DNA of 12,445 bases. Source: Pseudomonadota bacterium (lineage in GTDB: Bacteria; Pseudomonadota; Gammaproteobacteria; Burkholderiales; Burkholderiaceae_E). The stretch spans positions 1 through 12,445 of the forward strand of contig JAEWGX010000047.1 of assembly GCA_023388075.1 (NCBI GenBank), given 5' to 3'. The notes beneath the pieces were generated by a model. That model worked only from the letters and a program-made list of their open reading frames with translations. It searched no databases and had not been told where the DNA came from. Shown here in pieces: positions 1-6,813 of this stretch (positions are counted from its first letter, which is position 1; each line of letters starts with the position of its first letter). The translations under genes were made by a program, and so were the position numbers.

Positions 1-694
<694 letters not shown>

Positions 695-698
<4 letters not shown>

Positions 699-1549
699 CG
701 GGTTGCGGGGTCGCGAAAGAGCGCGCGCGCGGCGATGTTGATCGCCAGCACCACCAGGGCGATCAGCGCCGCGCCGCCCCAGGCGAGCCGTTGCCAATCC
801 TCGTAGGGGCTCAGCGCGAAGTTGTAGATGACGACCGGCAGGTTGGCCATCGGCTGGCTCATGTCCGCCGAGAAGAACTGGTTGCTGAGCGCCGTGAAGA
901 GCAGGGGAGCGGTCTCGCCGATCATCCGCGCGATGGAGAGCAGCACGCCGGTGACCACGCCGCCCTTGACCGCCCGCAGCGTCACGGCCAGGTTGACCCG
1001 CCAGCGCGGCGCACCAAGGGCGAACGCCGCTTCCCGCAGGCTTCCGGGCACCAGGCGCAGCATGTTCTCGGTGGTGCGCACCACCACCGGCACCGCGATC
1101 AGGCCCAGCGCCAGCGAGCCGGCCCAGCCGGAGAAGTGGCCGACGGTGGCCACCGCGATCGCGTACACGAAGAGGCCGATCACGATGGACGGCGCCGAGA
1201 GCATGATGTCGACGACGAACCGCGTGACCGATGCGAACTTCGACCGGTCCCCGAACTCCGCGAGGTAGATGCCCGCCAGGATGCCGACCGGCGTCGCGAC
1301 CGCGGTGGAAACGCCCACGATCATCAGGCTGCCGACGATGGCGTTGGCCATCCCTCCGCCCTCGGATCCTGGCGCCGGCGTGGAGGCCGTGAAGAAGTCG
1401 ACGTCGAAGGCCGACAGCCCGTTGTAGAAGAGGGTCCAGAGGATCCAGGCGAGACCTGCCAGGCCTCCGGCCATCGCCGCCGTGGACAGCGCCATGCCGG
1501 CCCGGTTGAAGGCGATGCGCCGGCGGTAGATCGACTGATTGACTTCCAT
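695..1549 (-). CDS. pstA: Phosphate ABC transporter permease PstA
   Basis: This is one of the two inner-membrane channel subunits of the PstSCAB phosphate importer, pairing with PstC. The 284-residue product is normal length for PstA. About six hydrophobic segments are visible, near residues 22-44, 68-97, 112-136, 143-158, 196-220 and 257-276. The cytoplasmic EAA loop that docks on PstB reads EAAFALGAPRW at 173-183. The conserved stretches LSAPSIVIGLFVY (117-129) and RMIGETAPLLF (208-218) are typical of PstA. The start is well placed: the upstream pstC stop TGA forms part of GAGGG, a ribosome-binding site that leaves about 7 nt before this ATG, so translation of pstC and pstA is probably coupled. 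Its own stop overlaps the pstB start as ATGA. Confidence 0.97.
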
Positions 1550-1559
1550 GATGTTTCCC

Positions 1560-2582
1560 TCAGCGTCCGGCCTTGATCGCGCCGCGGTTGATGAGCCACT
1601 TGGCCGCGCCCAGCACCACGAAGGTGATCAGGAACAGGATGAGGCCGAGGGCGAAGAGCGACGGGATGTGAAGCTCCGGGGCCGCTTCGGCGAACTCGTT
1701 GGCGAGGGTGGATGCGATCGAGTTGCCGGGAGCGAACAGGCTGGGGGAAATGCGGTTGGCGTTGCCGATCACGAAGGTCACGGCCATCGTCTCTCCCAGC
1801 GCCCGGCCGAGGCCGAGCATGATGCCGCCGATGACACCCACCCGGGTGTAGGGCAGCACGATGTGGCGCACCACCTCCCAGGTCGTGCAGCCGAGCCCGT
1901 AGGCCGATTCCTTGAGCACGCTGGGCACGGTCTCGAACACGTCCCGCATCACCGAAGCGATGAAGGGCAGGATCATCAGCGAGAGCACCAGGCCGGCGGT
2001 GAAGATGCCGACGCCAAGCGGCGGGCCGGAGAAGAGCGGCAGGCCGGTGGCCGCGAGCCAGGGCTGCACGTACTCCTGCAGCACGGGCGCGAAGACGAAC
2101 AGGCCCCAGATGCCGTAGATGATGGAGGGCACGCCGGCAAGCAGCTCCACCGCGGTCCCGAGGGGTCGGCGCAGGCGCAGCGGACAGAGCTCCGTGAGGA
2201 AGACCGCGATGCCGAAGCTGATCGGCACGGCGATCAGCAGCGCGATCGCCGAGGTGACCAGGGTGCCGTAGATCGCGATCATCGCGCCGTACCTGTCGCG
2301 GGCCGGACTCCACGTGGTGCCCCAGAGAAAGCCCGGCCCGAACTCGCGCAGCGCGGGCCAGGCCTCGATCACCAGCGCGACCAGGAGCGCGGCCATCGCA
2401 AGCATGACGAGGGCGGCGAACGCGAACGTGACGGCGGCGAAGAGCCGGTCCTGCAAGGCGAAGCGCCGGACCCGCTCCCTGAAGCGGCGCTCGGCCTCGC
2501 TCTGGCGCGGGGCAGCCGGGCCCTCGGGCGGGGTTGCCGCGGACGCCCGCGGATCGATCGGTTCGGTGGCTGATGCGGTCAT
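1560..2582 (-). CDS. pstC: Phosphate ABC transporter permease PstC
   Basis: This is the second channel subunit of the PstSCAB phosphate importer. I chose the ATG at 2582, giving 340 residues, because AGGA stands 5 nt upstream. The reading frame is open further upstream to 2711, but that stretch is Pro/Arg-rich, overlaps the pstS 3' end and resembles no PstC. The product starts with about 45 polar cytoplasmic residues rich in Ala and Pro, then shows hydrophobic segments near 48-73, 101-130, 146-171, 191-212, 249-270 and 306-329. The EAA loop is KESAYGLGCTTWEVVRH (224-240), and LAGVPSIIYGIWGLFVF (148-164) and RALGETMAVTFVIGN (260-274) are family hallmarks. E. coli PstC is slightly shorter (319 aa), the difference being mostly the N-terminal tail. 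The gene ends 10 nt before pstA begins. Confidence 0.96.
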   Translation of the reverse strand: MTASATEPIDPRASAATPPEGPAAPRQSEAERRFRERVRRFALQDRLFAAVTFAFAALVMLAMAALLVALVIEAWPALREFGPGFLWGTTWSPARDRYGAMIAIYGTLVTSAIALLIAVPISFGIAVFLTELCPLRLRRPLGTAVELLAGVPSIIYGIWGLFVFAPVLQEYVQPWLAATGLPLFSGPPLGVGIFTAGLVLSLMILPFIASVMRDVFETVPSVLKESAYGLGCTTWEVVRHIVLPYTRVGVIGGIMLGLGRALGETMAVTFVIGNANRISPSLFAPGNSIASTLANEFAEAAPELHIPSLFALGLILFLITFVVLGAAKWLINRGAIKAGR

Positions 2583-2727
2583 CGTCGTCCTGCCGGAGAT
2601 TGGGCCTCGGGCCTGCCGGTCACGCAGGCCGGCGGGCACGCCCGAGGAAGGGTCGGCGGGTACGTCGCCGCCTTCCTTCAAGGCGCGGGCATGACCTGTG
2701 GGTTGCGGCACGGCCCGGATGCGACGC
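2583..2727 (-). promoter_or_regulatory. pstS-pstC intergenic spacer with two tandem hairpins
   Basis: This 145-nt gap is much larger than the other junctions of the operon. It holds two inverted repeats. One pairs GGAAGG (2646-2651) plus CGGCG (2654-2658) with CGCCG (2666-2670) plus CCTTCC (2671-2676), with a 2-nt bulge and a 7-nt loop. The other pairs CCTCGGG (2605-2611) with CCCGAGG (2641-2647) and has an inner GCCTGC/GCAGGC stem (2611-2616 with 2624-2629). The two share bases 2646-2647, so they may be mutually exclusive at their bases. No U-run follows either one in the transcript, so neither is a classical Rho-independent terminator. I infer a role as an mRNA-processing or 3'-protecting structure that keeps pstS mRNA above pstCAB mRNA. 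Confidence 0.55.
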
Positions 2728-3771
2728 CTACTTCGAGGCGACCGCCAGGTTGCCGATGCCCTCGATCTCCCGCCACGACTCCTCGATCAGCTTGACCGTG
2801 TTGGCTGGCATGGGGACGTAGTCGAGGTCCTTGGCCAGCTCGCCGCCTTTCTCGAGCGCCCAGCGAAAGAACTTCAGGACTTCCGTCGAGCGCTCGACGT
2901 TCACCGGCTTCCTGTGCATGAGGATGAAGGTGGCGGAGGTGATCGGCCAGGCGCTCGCGCCGGCCTGGTTGTTCAGGCTGATGCCGAACCCGGGTGCCTG
3001 TGTCCAGTCAGCGTTGGCTCCGGCCGCGGCGAAGGTCTGCTCGTCGGGCTGCACCGTGTTGCCGTGGCGATTGACGAGGCCGGTATGCGCGAGCTTGTTC
3101 TGCTTCGCGTAGGCGTACTCCACGTAGCCGATCGAGCCCTTCAGCTTCATCACGTTCGCGGCCACGCCGGCATTGCCCTTGCCTCCGATGCCGGCCGGCC
3201 AGTCCACGGTCTTGCCGGCGCCAACGTCCTGCTTGAAGGCCGGCACGATGTCGGCGAGGTAGCCGGTGAAGACCGCTGTCGTTCCGGAAGAGTCGGATCG
3301 GTACACCGGCGTGATCGCCTGGTTCGGCAGCTCGAGCGACGGATTCAGCCTGGCGAGCGCCGGATCGTTCCACTTGGATACTTTGCCGCTGAAGATCGCG
3401 GCGAGGACGCGGGCGTCGAGCACCATCTTGCCGGGCGCCACCCCTTCGACATTGACCACCGGCACCACGCCGCCGATCACCGCCGGGAACTGGACCAGGC
3501 CGTCCTTCCGGAGCTGGTCACCGGGCACCGGATCGTCCGTCGCGCCGAAGTCCACGGTCTTCGCGACGATCTGCTTGATGCCACCTCCCGAGCCGATGGC
3601 CTGGTAGTTGATGGCGTGCCCCGTCTGCGCCTTGTATGCCTCCGCCCACTTGGCGTACACCGGCGCCGGAAAGCTGGCGCCCGCGCCGGTCAGGTCGATC
3701 GCCTGGGCGGCGAGCGGAAGCGCGGCGACTGCTGCGCCGGCCAGTACGCGGGTCAACATGGGAACTTGCAT
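2728..3771 (-). CDS. pstS: Periplasmic phosphate-binding protein PstS
   Basis: This is the high-affinity phosphate receptor that delivers phosphate to PstCA. The ATG at 3771 is preferred because AGGA lies 7 nt upstream and the 347-residue product then begins with a short, clean signal peptide: MQVPMLTR, a hydrophobic stretch, and a signal peptidase I site after AQA (residues 22-24). No lipobox cysteine is present, so it should be soluble in the periplasm. An ATG at 3795 in the same frame lacks a ribosome-binding site. The mature start IDLTGAGASFPAPVYAKW closely matches E. coli PstS. Phosphate-contact positions by family alignment are Ser33-Phe34, Ser61, Asp79, Arg158 and Ser162-Gly163-Thr164; the first is Ser where E. 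coli has Thr. Other hallmarks are IGGVVPVVN (99-107), IGYVEYAYAKQN (214-225) and WPITSATFILMH (275-286). It heads the operon. Confidence 0.97.
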   Translation of the reverse strand: MQVPMLTRVLAGAAVAALPLAAQAIDLTGAGASFPAPVYAKWAEAYKAQTGHAINYQAIGSGGGIKQIVAKTVDFGATDDPVPGDQLRKDGLVQFPAVIGGVVPVVNVEGVAPGKMVLDARVLAAIFSGKVSKWNDPALARLNPSLELPNQAITPVYRSDSSGTTAVFTGYLADIVPAFKQDVGAGKTVDWPAGIGGKGNAGVAANVMKLKGSIGYVEYAYAKQNKLAHTGLVNRHGNTVQPDEQTFAAAGANADWTQAPGFGISLNNQAGASAWPITSATFILMHRKPVNVERSTEVLKFFRWALEKGGELAKDLDYVPMPANTVKLIEESWREIEGIGNLAVASK

Positions 3772-3802
3772 CTCGAAATCCTGTCGGGTTGGCATGAGAG
3801 CG

Positions 3803-3848
3803 ACGATATCCGCCGACCGTGACAGTTTCGTGACGAAGCGCGTGACGG
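3803..3848 (-). promoter_or_regulatory. PhoB-type promoter of pstS (Pho box repeats and -10)
   Basis: On the minus strand, bases 3836-3819 read TCGTCACGAAACTGTCAC: two 7-bp direct repeats separated by a 4-bp A-rich spacer, an 11-bp period. This is the architecture of the E. coli Pho box; the promoter-proximal repeat CTGTCAC matches perfectly. A third half-site, CCGTCAC (3848-3842), lies one 5-bp spacer further upstream. Ten bases downstream of the proximal repeat is TATCGT (3808-3803), a 4-of-6 match to the -10 hexamer at the spacing expected when PhoB replaces -35 recognition. Transcription would start near 3795 and give a leader of about 24 nt. Activation by PhoB under phosphate starvation is inferred from the motif and from the downstream genes. 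Confidence 0.72.
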
Positions 3849-3919
3849 CATGGACATGCTGGCGCGGCCCCTCCGGAATCCCGTGGCCGCGTCGGGGCCG
3901 TCGGCCCGGCGTCCCGGAA

Positions 3920-5380
3920 TCATGACATCCCGGCCACCACGGCGAGGCTGCCGGCACGCCTCAGTCGCTCCAGGCCGTCGGCCGCCGCCGCTTGCAGGCG
4001 CGGTTCGGCCGCCAGGTCGCCGAAGATGGCGGAGTCGGCCATGACCGCCGCGATCGCGTCGCGGCCGTTGGGGTTCGCCGCGAGCTGTCGCAGCCGGCCT
4101 GCCGCCGGATCGTCGACGGCATGGTCCTCGCCGCGTTCACCGATGCCGTGGAGATACCGGACCCAAGCCGCGACGACCAGCGCCAGGCGATCGATCGGCA
4201 GCCCCTCGGCGAGGTTGCGCCGGATGGAGGGCAGGATCCTCAGCGGCAGCTTCTGCGAGCCGTCCATGGCGATCTGCGCCGTGCGGTGGGCGAGGCCGGG
4301 GTTGGCGAAGCGGAGGAGGAGGTCGTGGCAGTAGCCCGGCGCTTCCTGCCCGATCTCCGGGTGCTCCGCGGCCAGGCCCGGTATCGCCTCGTCCTGCCAC
4401 AGCCGCTCGACGAAGCGGCGCAGCCCCGGCTCCGAGACGGCCCGCTCCACGGTCTCGATTCCGGCCGGAACCGCGAGCCACGCGAGCGCCGAGTGCGCGG
4501 CGTTGAGGAGCCGAAGCTTCATGGCCTCGTGCGGGCGGACGTCGCGCACCACGCGCACTCCGCTCGCTTCCAGGGGAGGCCGGGGACCGGCGAAGTCCTC
4601 CTCCAGCACCCATTGGCTGAAGGGCTCGGTCAGCACCGGCCAGGCATCCTCCACGCCGAGGGCGGCGCGGATGCGGCCGCGGTCGTCGTCCGTGGTCCGC
4701 GGCACGATCCGGTCGACCATGCTGTTCGGAAAGCGCAGGGAGGCCTCGATCCAGCCTGCCGCGCCGGCACCGATCGCCGTGTCGTACTCGAGAAGCAGCC
4801 TGCGCAGCGTATGGCCGTTGCCGGCCAGGTTGTCGCACGAGGCGACGGTGATGCCGGGCAGCCCGCGATCGCGGCGCCGCAGCGCGGCCGCGTGCAGCAG
4901 GCCCACGGCGCTGCGCGGGCGGTCCGGGTGGCGGCGGTCGTGCTCGAGGTCGGGATGGTCGGGCTCCAGGCCGTAGCCCTTTTCGGTGACCGTCAGCGTG
5001 ACCCAGCACGTGTCCGGAGCGGCGATTCGCTCCACCACGCGCTGCGGCTCCTCGGGTGCCACCAGCAGCTCGCGCAGCGAGCCGACGATGCGCAGCCGCG
5101 ACTGCGTGCCGTCGAGCTCCGCCACCGCGTAGTAGCCGTCCTGCGGGGCAAGCGCATTCCGGGTGACCGGGCTGCGCAGGCTGACGCCGCAGATGCCCCA
5201 GCCCGCCGCGCCACGGGCCATGGCCTCGTCCAGGTAGATCGCCTGGTGTGCGCGGAAGAAGTTGCCGACGCCGAGATGCACGACACCGATGGTGGCGGCA
5301 GCTGCGGGATAGGCAGGGCGTGCGACATCGGCCGGCAGGCACGAGAGGGTGGCGGCGCCCAGCCGTGGGGAGGCTGTCAT
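3920..5380 (-). CDS. UxuB / mannitol dehydrogenase family oxidoreductase (candidate D-mannonate oxidoreductase)
   Basis: A 486-residue cytosolic NAD(P)-dependent polyol or sugar-acid dehydrogenase of the long-chain family that includes fructuronate reductase (UxuB), mannitol 2-dehydrogenase and D-arabinitol dehydrogenase. The nucleotide-binding segment reads VVHLGVGNFFRAHQAIYLDE (33-52). A conserved mid-region is SCDNLAGNG (181-189). The catalytic signature K-x4-N-x2-H is present as Lys288, Asn293 and His296 (KLRLLNAAH), so the enzyme should be active. Length is normal. The ATG at 5380 is the only start that keeps the family's N-terminal LxxLPxxVxxPxY segment, but no Shine-Dalgarno precedes it and a TATACT lies 6 nt upstream, so the mRNA may be leaderless. 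It is divergent from an IdnD-like dehydrogenase, which favours a sugar-acid (UxuB-like) role over mannitol oxidation. The exact substrate cannot be read from sequence, so I give no symbol. Confidence 0.88.
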   Translation of the reverse strand: MTASPRLGAATLSCLPADVARPAYPAAAATIGVVHLGVGNFFRAHQAIYLDEAMARGAAGWGICGVSLRSPVTRNALAPQDGYYAVAELDGTQSRLRIVGSLRELLVAPEEPQRVVERIAAPDTCWVTLTVTEKGYGLEPDHPDLEHDRRHPDRPRSAVGLLHAAALRRRDRGLPGITVASCDNLAGNGHTLRRLLLEYDTAIGAGAAGWIEASLRFPNSMVDRIVPRTTDDDRGRIRAALGVEDAWPVLTEPFSQWVLEEDFAGPRPPLEASGVRVVRDVRPHEAMKLRLLNAAHSALAWLAVPAGIETVERAVSEPGLRRFVERLWQDEAIPGLAAEHPEIGQEAPGYCHDLLLRFANPGLAHRTAQIAMDGSQKLPLRILPSIRRNLAEGLPIDRLALVVAAWVRYLHGIGERGEDHAVDDPAAGRLRQLAANPNGRDAIAAVMADSAIFGDLAAEPRLQAAAADGLERLRRAGSLAVVAGMS

Positions 5381-5415
5381 TGCTTTAGTATACGAAGCAC
5401 TAACGGGAGACGCCG
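5381..5415. promoter_or_regulatory. Divergent control region with GTATAC-centred operator
   Basis: The 35 bp between the two divergent dehydrogenase genes contain several overlapping symmetries. The core TTAGTATACGAA (5385-5396) is a near-palindrome with 5 of 6 pairs matched, centred on GTATAC. TGCTT (5381-5385) is inverted as AAGCA (5395-5399), and TTAGT (5385-5389) as ACTAA (5399-5403), each with a 9-bp spacer. GTATAC-centred sites are known for GntR-family hexuronate regulators such as UxuR and ExuR, so I infer a regulator of that kind, not encoded in the window. On the minus strand the core includes TATACT (5392-5387), a 5-of-6 match to a -10 box, although no good -35 is visible. A ribosome-binding site, GGGAG (5405-5409), lies 6 nt before the plus-strand ATG. 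Confidence 0.55.
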
Positions 5416-6450
5416 ATGCTCGATTGCAAGGTCTACGCCGCCAACGATCTGCGCGTGATGGACGTGCCCACGCCGCGTCCCGGTGACGGCGAGGTGCTGA
5501 TCCGCCTCGGCGCGGCGGGCATTTGCGGCTCCGACATGCACTACTACTTCCACGGGGCGAACGGCAGCTTCCGGATCCGCGAGCCGCTCACGCCGGGGCA
5601 CGAGGCTTCCGGGGTGGTCGCGGAGGTGGGGCAGGGCGTGACGCGCGTGCGCCCCGGCGACCGGATCGCGATCAATCCGTCGCGCTGGTGCGGCCGCTGC
5701 GCCGCCTGCCGCGAGGGGCGCGAGAATCTCTGCGCCAACATGCTGTTCCTCGGCAGCGCAAGCGTCTTTCCGCACATGCAGGGCATGTTCTGCGAGTACT
5801 TCGTCATGCCCGAACGCCAGTGCGTGCCGGCGCAGACGGACGTCTCGCTGGAGGAGCTCGCGATGTCCGAGCCGCTCTCGGTCGCCCTGCACTCGGCCAC
5901 GCGCGCCGGCAACCTCCTCGGCCGGCGGGTGCTGATCACCGGCAGCGGCACGATCGGGTGCATGATGGTGCTCGCCGCGCGCCTCGGGGGCGCGGCGCAC
6001 GTCGCGGTGACCGACGTCGTCGACCACCCGCTCGAGGTGGCTGCTCAGGTCGGCGCCGACCAGGTGGTGCGCAGCGACCAGCTGCCGTCGGGCGCGCGCC
6101 TCGCCGACGTCGTCGGCGAGCCCGACGTGGCGTTCGAGGTGTCGGGCGCGGTGCCCGCGCTCGCCTCGGCGTTGGAGACCGTGAGGCGCGGCGGCATCGT
6201 GGTGCAGGTCGGGACGCTCCCGGTCGATGCAGTGGCGATTGCCGCCAACCAGATCATGGCCCGTGAGCTCGACGTGCGGGGCTCGTTTCGCTTCGGCAAC
6301 GTGTTCGAGACCGCCGTGCAGGCGATCGCCGGCCGGCGCGTCGACGTGCGGCCGGTGCTCTCCGGAACCCACCCGCTCACCGAGGCGGCCGCGGCCATCG
6401 CGCTCGCCCGGGACAAGACTCGTAGCATGAAGGTGCAGCTACGACCCTGA
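5416..6450 (+). CDS. Zinc-dependent L-idonate 5-dehydrogenase / L-gulonate 5-dehydrogenase-like (MDR family)
   Basis: A 344-residue medium-chain, zinc-dependent, cytosolic dehydrogenase very similar in pattern to E. coli IdnD, which oxidises L-idonate to 5-ketogluconate. Shared landmarks are GICGSDMHYY (35-44), the AINPS segment (85-89), GSASVFPH (113-120), FEVSG, VQVG, RGSFRF and the C-terminal DKTRSMKVQL. Catalytic zinc ligands are Cys37, His62-Glu63 and Glu152. All four structural-zinc cysteines are present (92, 95, 98, 106). The Rossmann motif is GSGTIG (176-181), and Asp200 at the end of the next strand suggests NAD over NADP. The ATG has GGGAG 6 nt upstream. RspB-type L-gulonate 5-dehydrogenases belong to the same branch, so L-gulonate is an equally valid substrate, especially beside a UxuB-family enzyme. 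The MDR family assignment is certain; the substrate is not. Confidence 0.9.
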   Translation: MLDCKVYAANDLRVMDVPTPRPGDGEVLIRLGAAGICGSDMHYYFHGANGSFRIREPLTPGHEASGVVAEVGQGVTRVRPGDRIAINPSRWCGRCAACREGRENLCANMLFLGSASVFPHMQGMFCEYFVMPERQCVPAQTDVSLEELAMSEPLSVALHSATRAGNLLGRRVLITGSGTIGCMMVLAARLGGAAHVAVTDVVDHPLEVAAQVGADQVVRSDQLPSGARLADVVGEPDVAFEVSGAVPALASALETVRRGGIVVQVGTLPVDAVAIAANQIMARELDVRGSFRFGNVFETAVQAIAGRRVDVRPVLSGTHPLTEAAAAIALARDKTRSMKVQLRP

Positions 6451-6456
6451 CGCCCA

Positions 6457-6494
6457 AGGGCCCTGTCCGGCGCGGTGGCGCCAGAAAGGGCCCT
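6457..6494 (+). terminator. Stem-loop after the IdnD-like gene (possible terminator)
   Basis: AGGGCCCT at 6457-6464 pairs with an identical copy at 6487-6494 because the octamer is self-complementary. Between them GGCGC (6469-6473) pairs with GCGCC (6478-6482) around a GGTG loop. The structure begins 6 nt after the stop at 6450. No T-run follows on either strand, so Rho-independent termination is doubtful. The right arm runs into the -35 of the helicase promoter. Confidence 0.4.
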
Positions 6495-6522
6495 GGACTT
6501 GCGCACTGCAACATGTCATAAT
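6494..6522 (+). promoter_or_regulatory. Sigma70-like promoter for the helicase gene
   Basis: TGGACT (6494-6499, 4 of 6 to TTGACA) is followed after exactly 17 bp by CATAAT (6517-6522, 5 of 6 to TATAAT). The start point should be near 6529. It is the best-formed promoter in the gap and points at the helicase gene, leaving a leader of about 285 nt. Confidence 0.5.
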
Positions 6523-6813
6523 CGTAGGCTGCCCGTGACGGGCATGCGACCAGGCTTTCTTGCGGGCGCGCCGTCACGGAACGAGCCTTGATCCATCGAA
6601 CACTGGCCCTTGCCGGGCGAAACGCGCGTCTTCGCGGCGCGTCACGTCGCGGCCCTCTCCGGTTGGCGTCGATGCATTGCAGTCGCCAATCGCGCCGGTC
6701 GACCCTACGAGAGTGGGAGGGATGACCGGCGCACCTCGCCCCGGTTCCCTCGGTTGCCTTCGTATCGGCCGGGAACGCGGCGAGCCAATGGGGCATGACC
6801 CCGGAGTAGATCC

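Larger units (their letters stand above)
6451..6813. other. Intergenic region and long helicase leader
   Basis: These 363 bp contain no convincing gene. From left to right they hold a GC-rich stem-loop (6457-6494), a sigma70-like promoter (6494-6522) and a predicted leader of about 285 nt running to the helicase GTG at 6814. Inside the leader are two short hairpins: GCCCG/CGGGC (6531-6535 with 6539-6543) and ACGCGC/GCGCGT (6622-6627 with 6637-6642). Short ATG-initiated frames, for example at 6544 and 6722, have ribosome-binding signals too close or too weak to support. The region is less GC-skewed just at the promoter, where several A and T bases cluster. Confidence 0.6.

Noticed and set aside
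2583..2711. N-terminal extension of PstC to an ATG at 2711
   Set aside because: The extra 43 residues have no family counterpart, no ribosome-binding site supports that ATG, and the stretch contains the two hairpins of the spacer.
3893..3909. Short GGGCC/GGCCC stem after the UxuB-family gene as a terminator
   Set aside because: Only five pairs with a 3-nt loop and no T-run; stems of this size are frequent by chance in DNA this GC-rich.
3772..3957. N-terminal extension of PstS to an ATG at 3957
   Set aside because: It would bury the signal peptide, run through the Pho box and overlap the end of the neighbouring gene; the ATG at 3771 has a good ribosome-binding site.
3992..5458. Long plus-strand frame opposite the UxuB-family gene
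   Set aside because: It is antisense to a gene with an intact catalytic motif and crosses the divergent promoter region; its composition is Arg/Ala/Asp/Val without a fold signature.
6544..6591. Possible 15-codon leader peptide upstream of the helicase
   Set aside because: The only ribosome-binding-like bases are too close to the ATG and the peptide shows no attenuator pattern.
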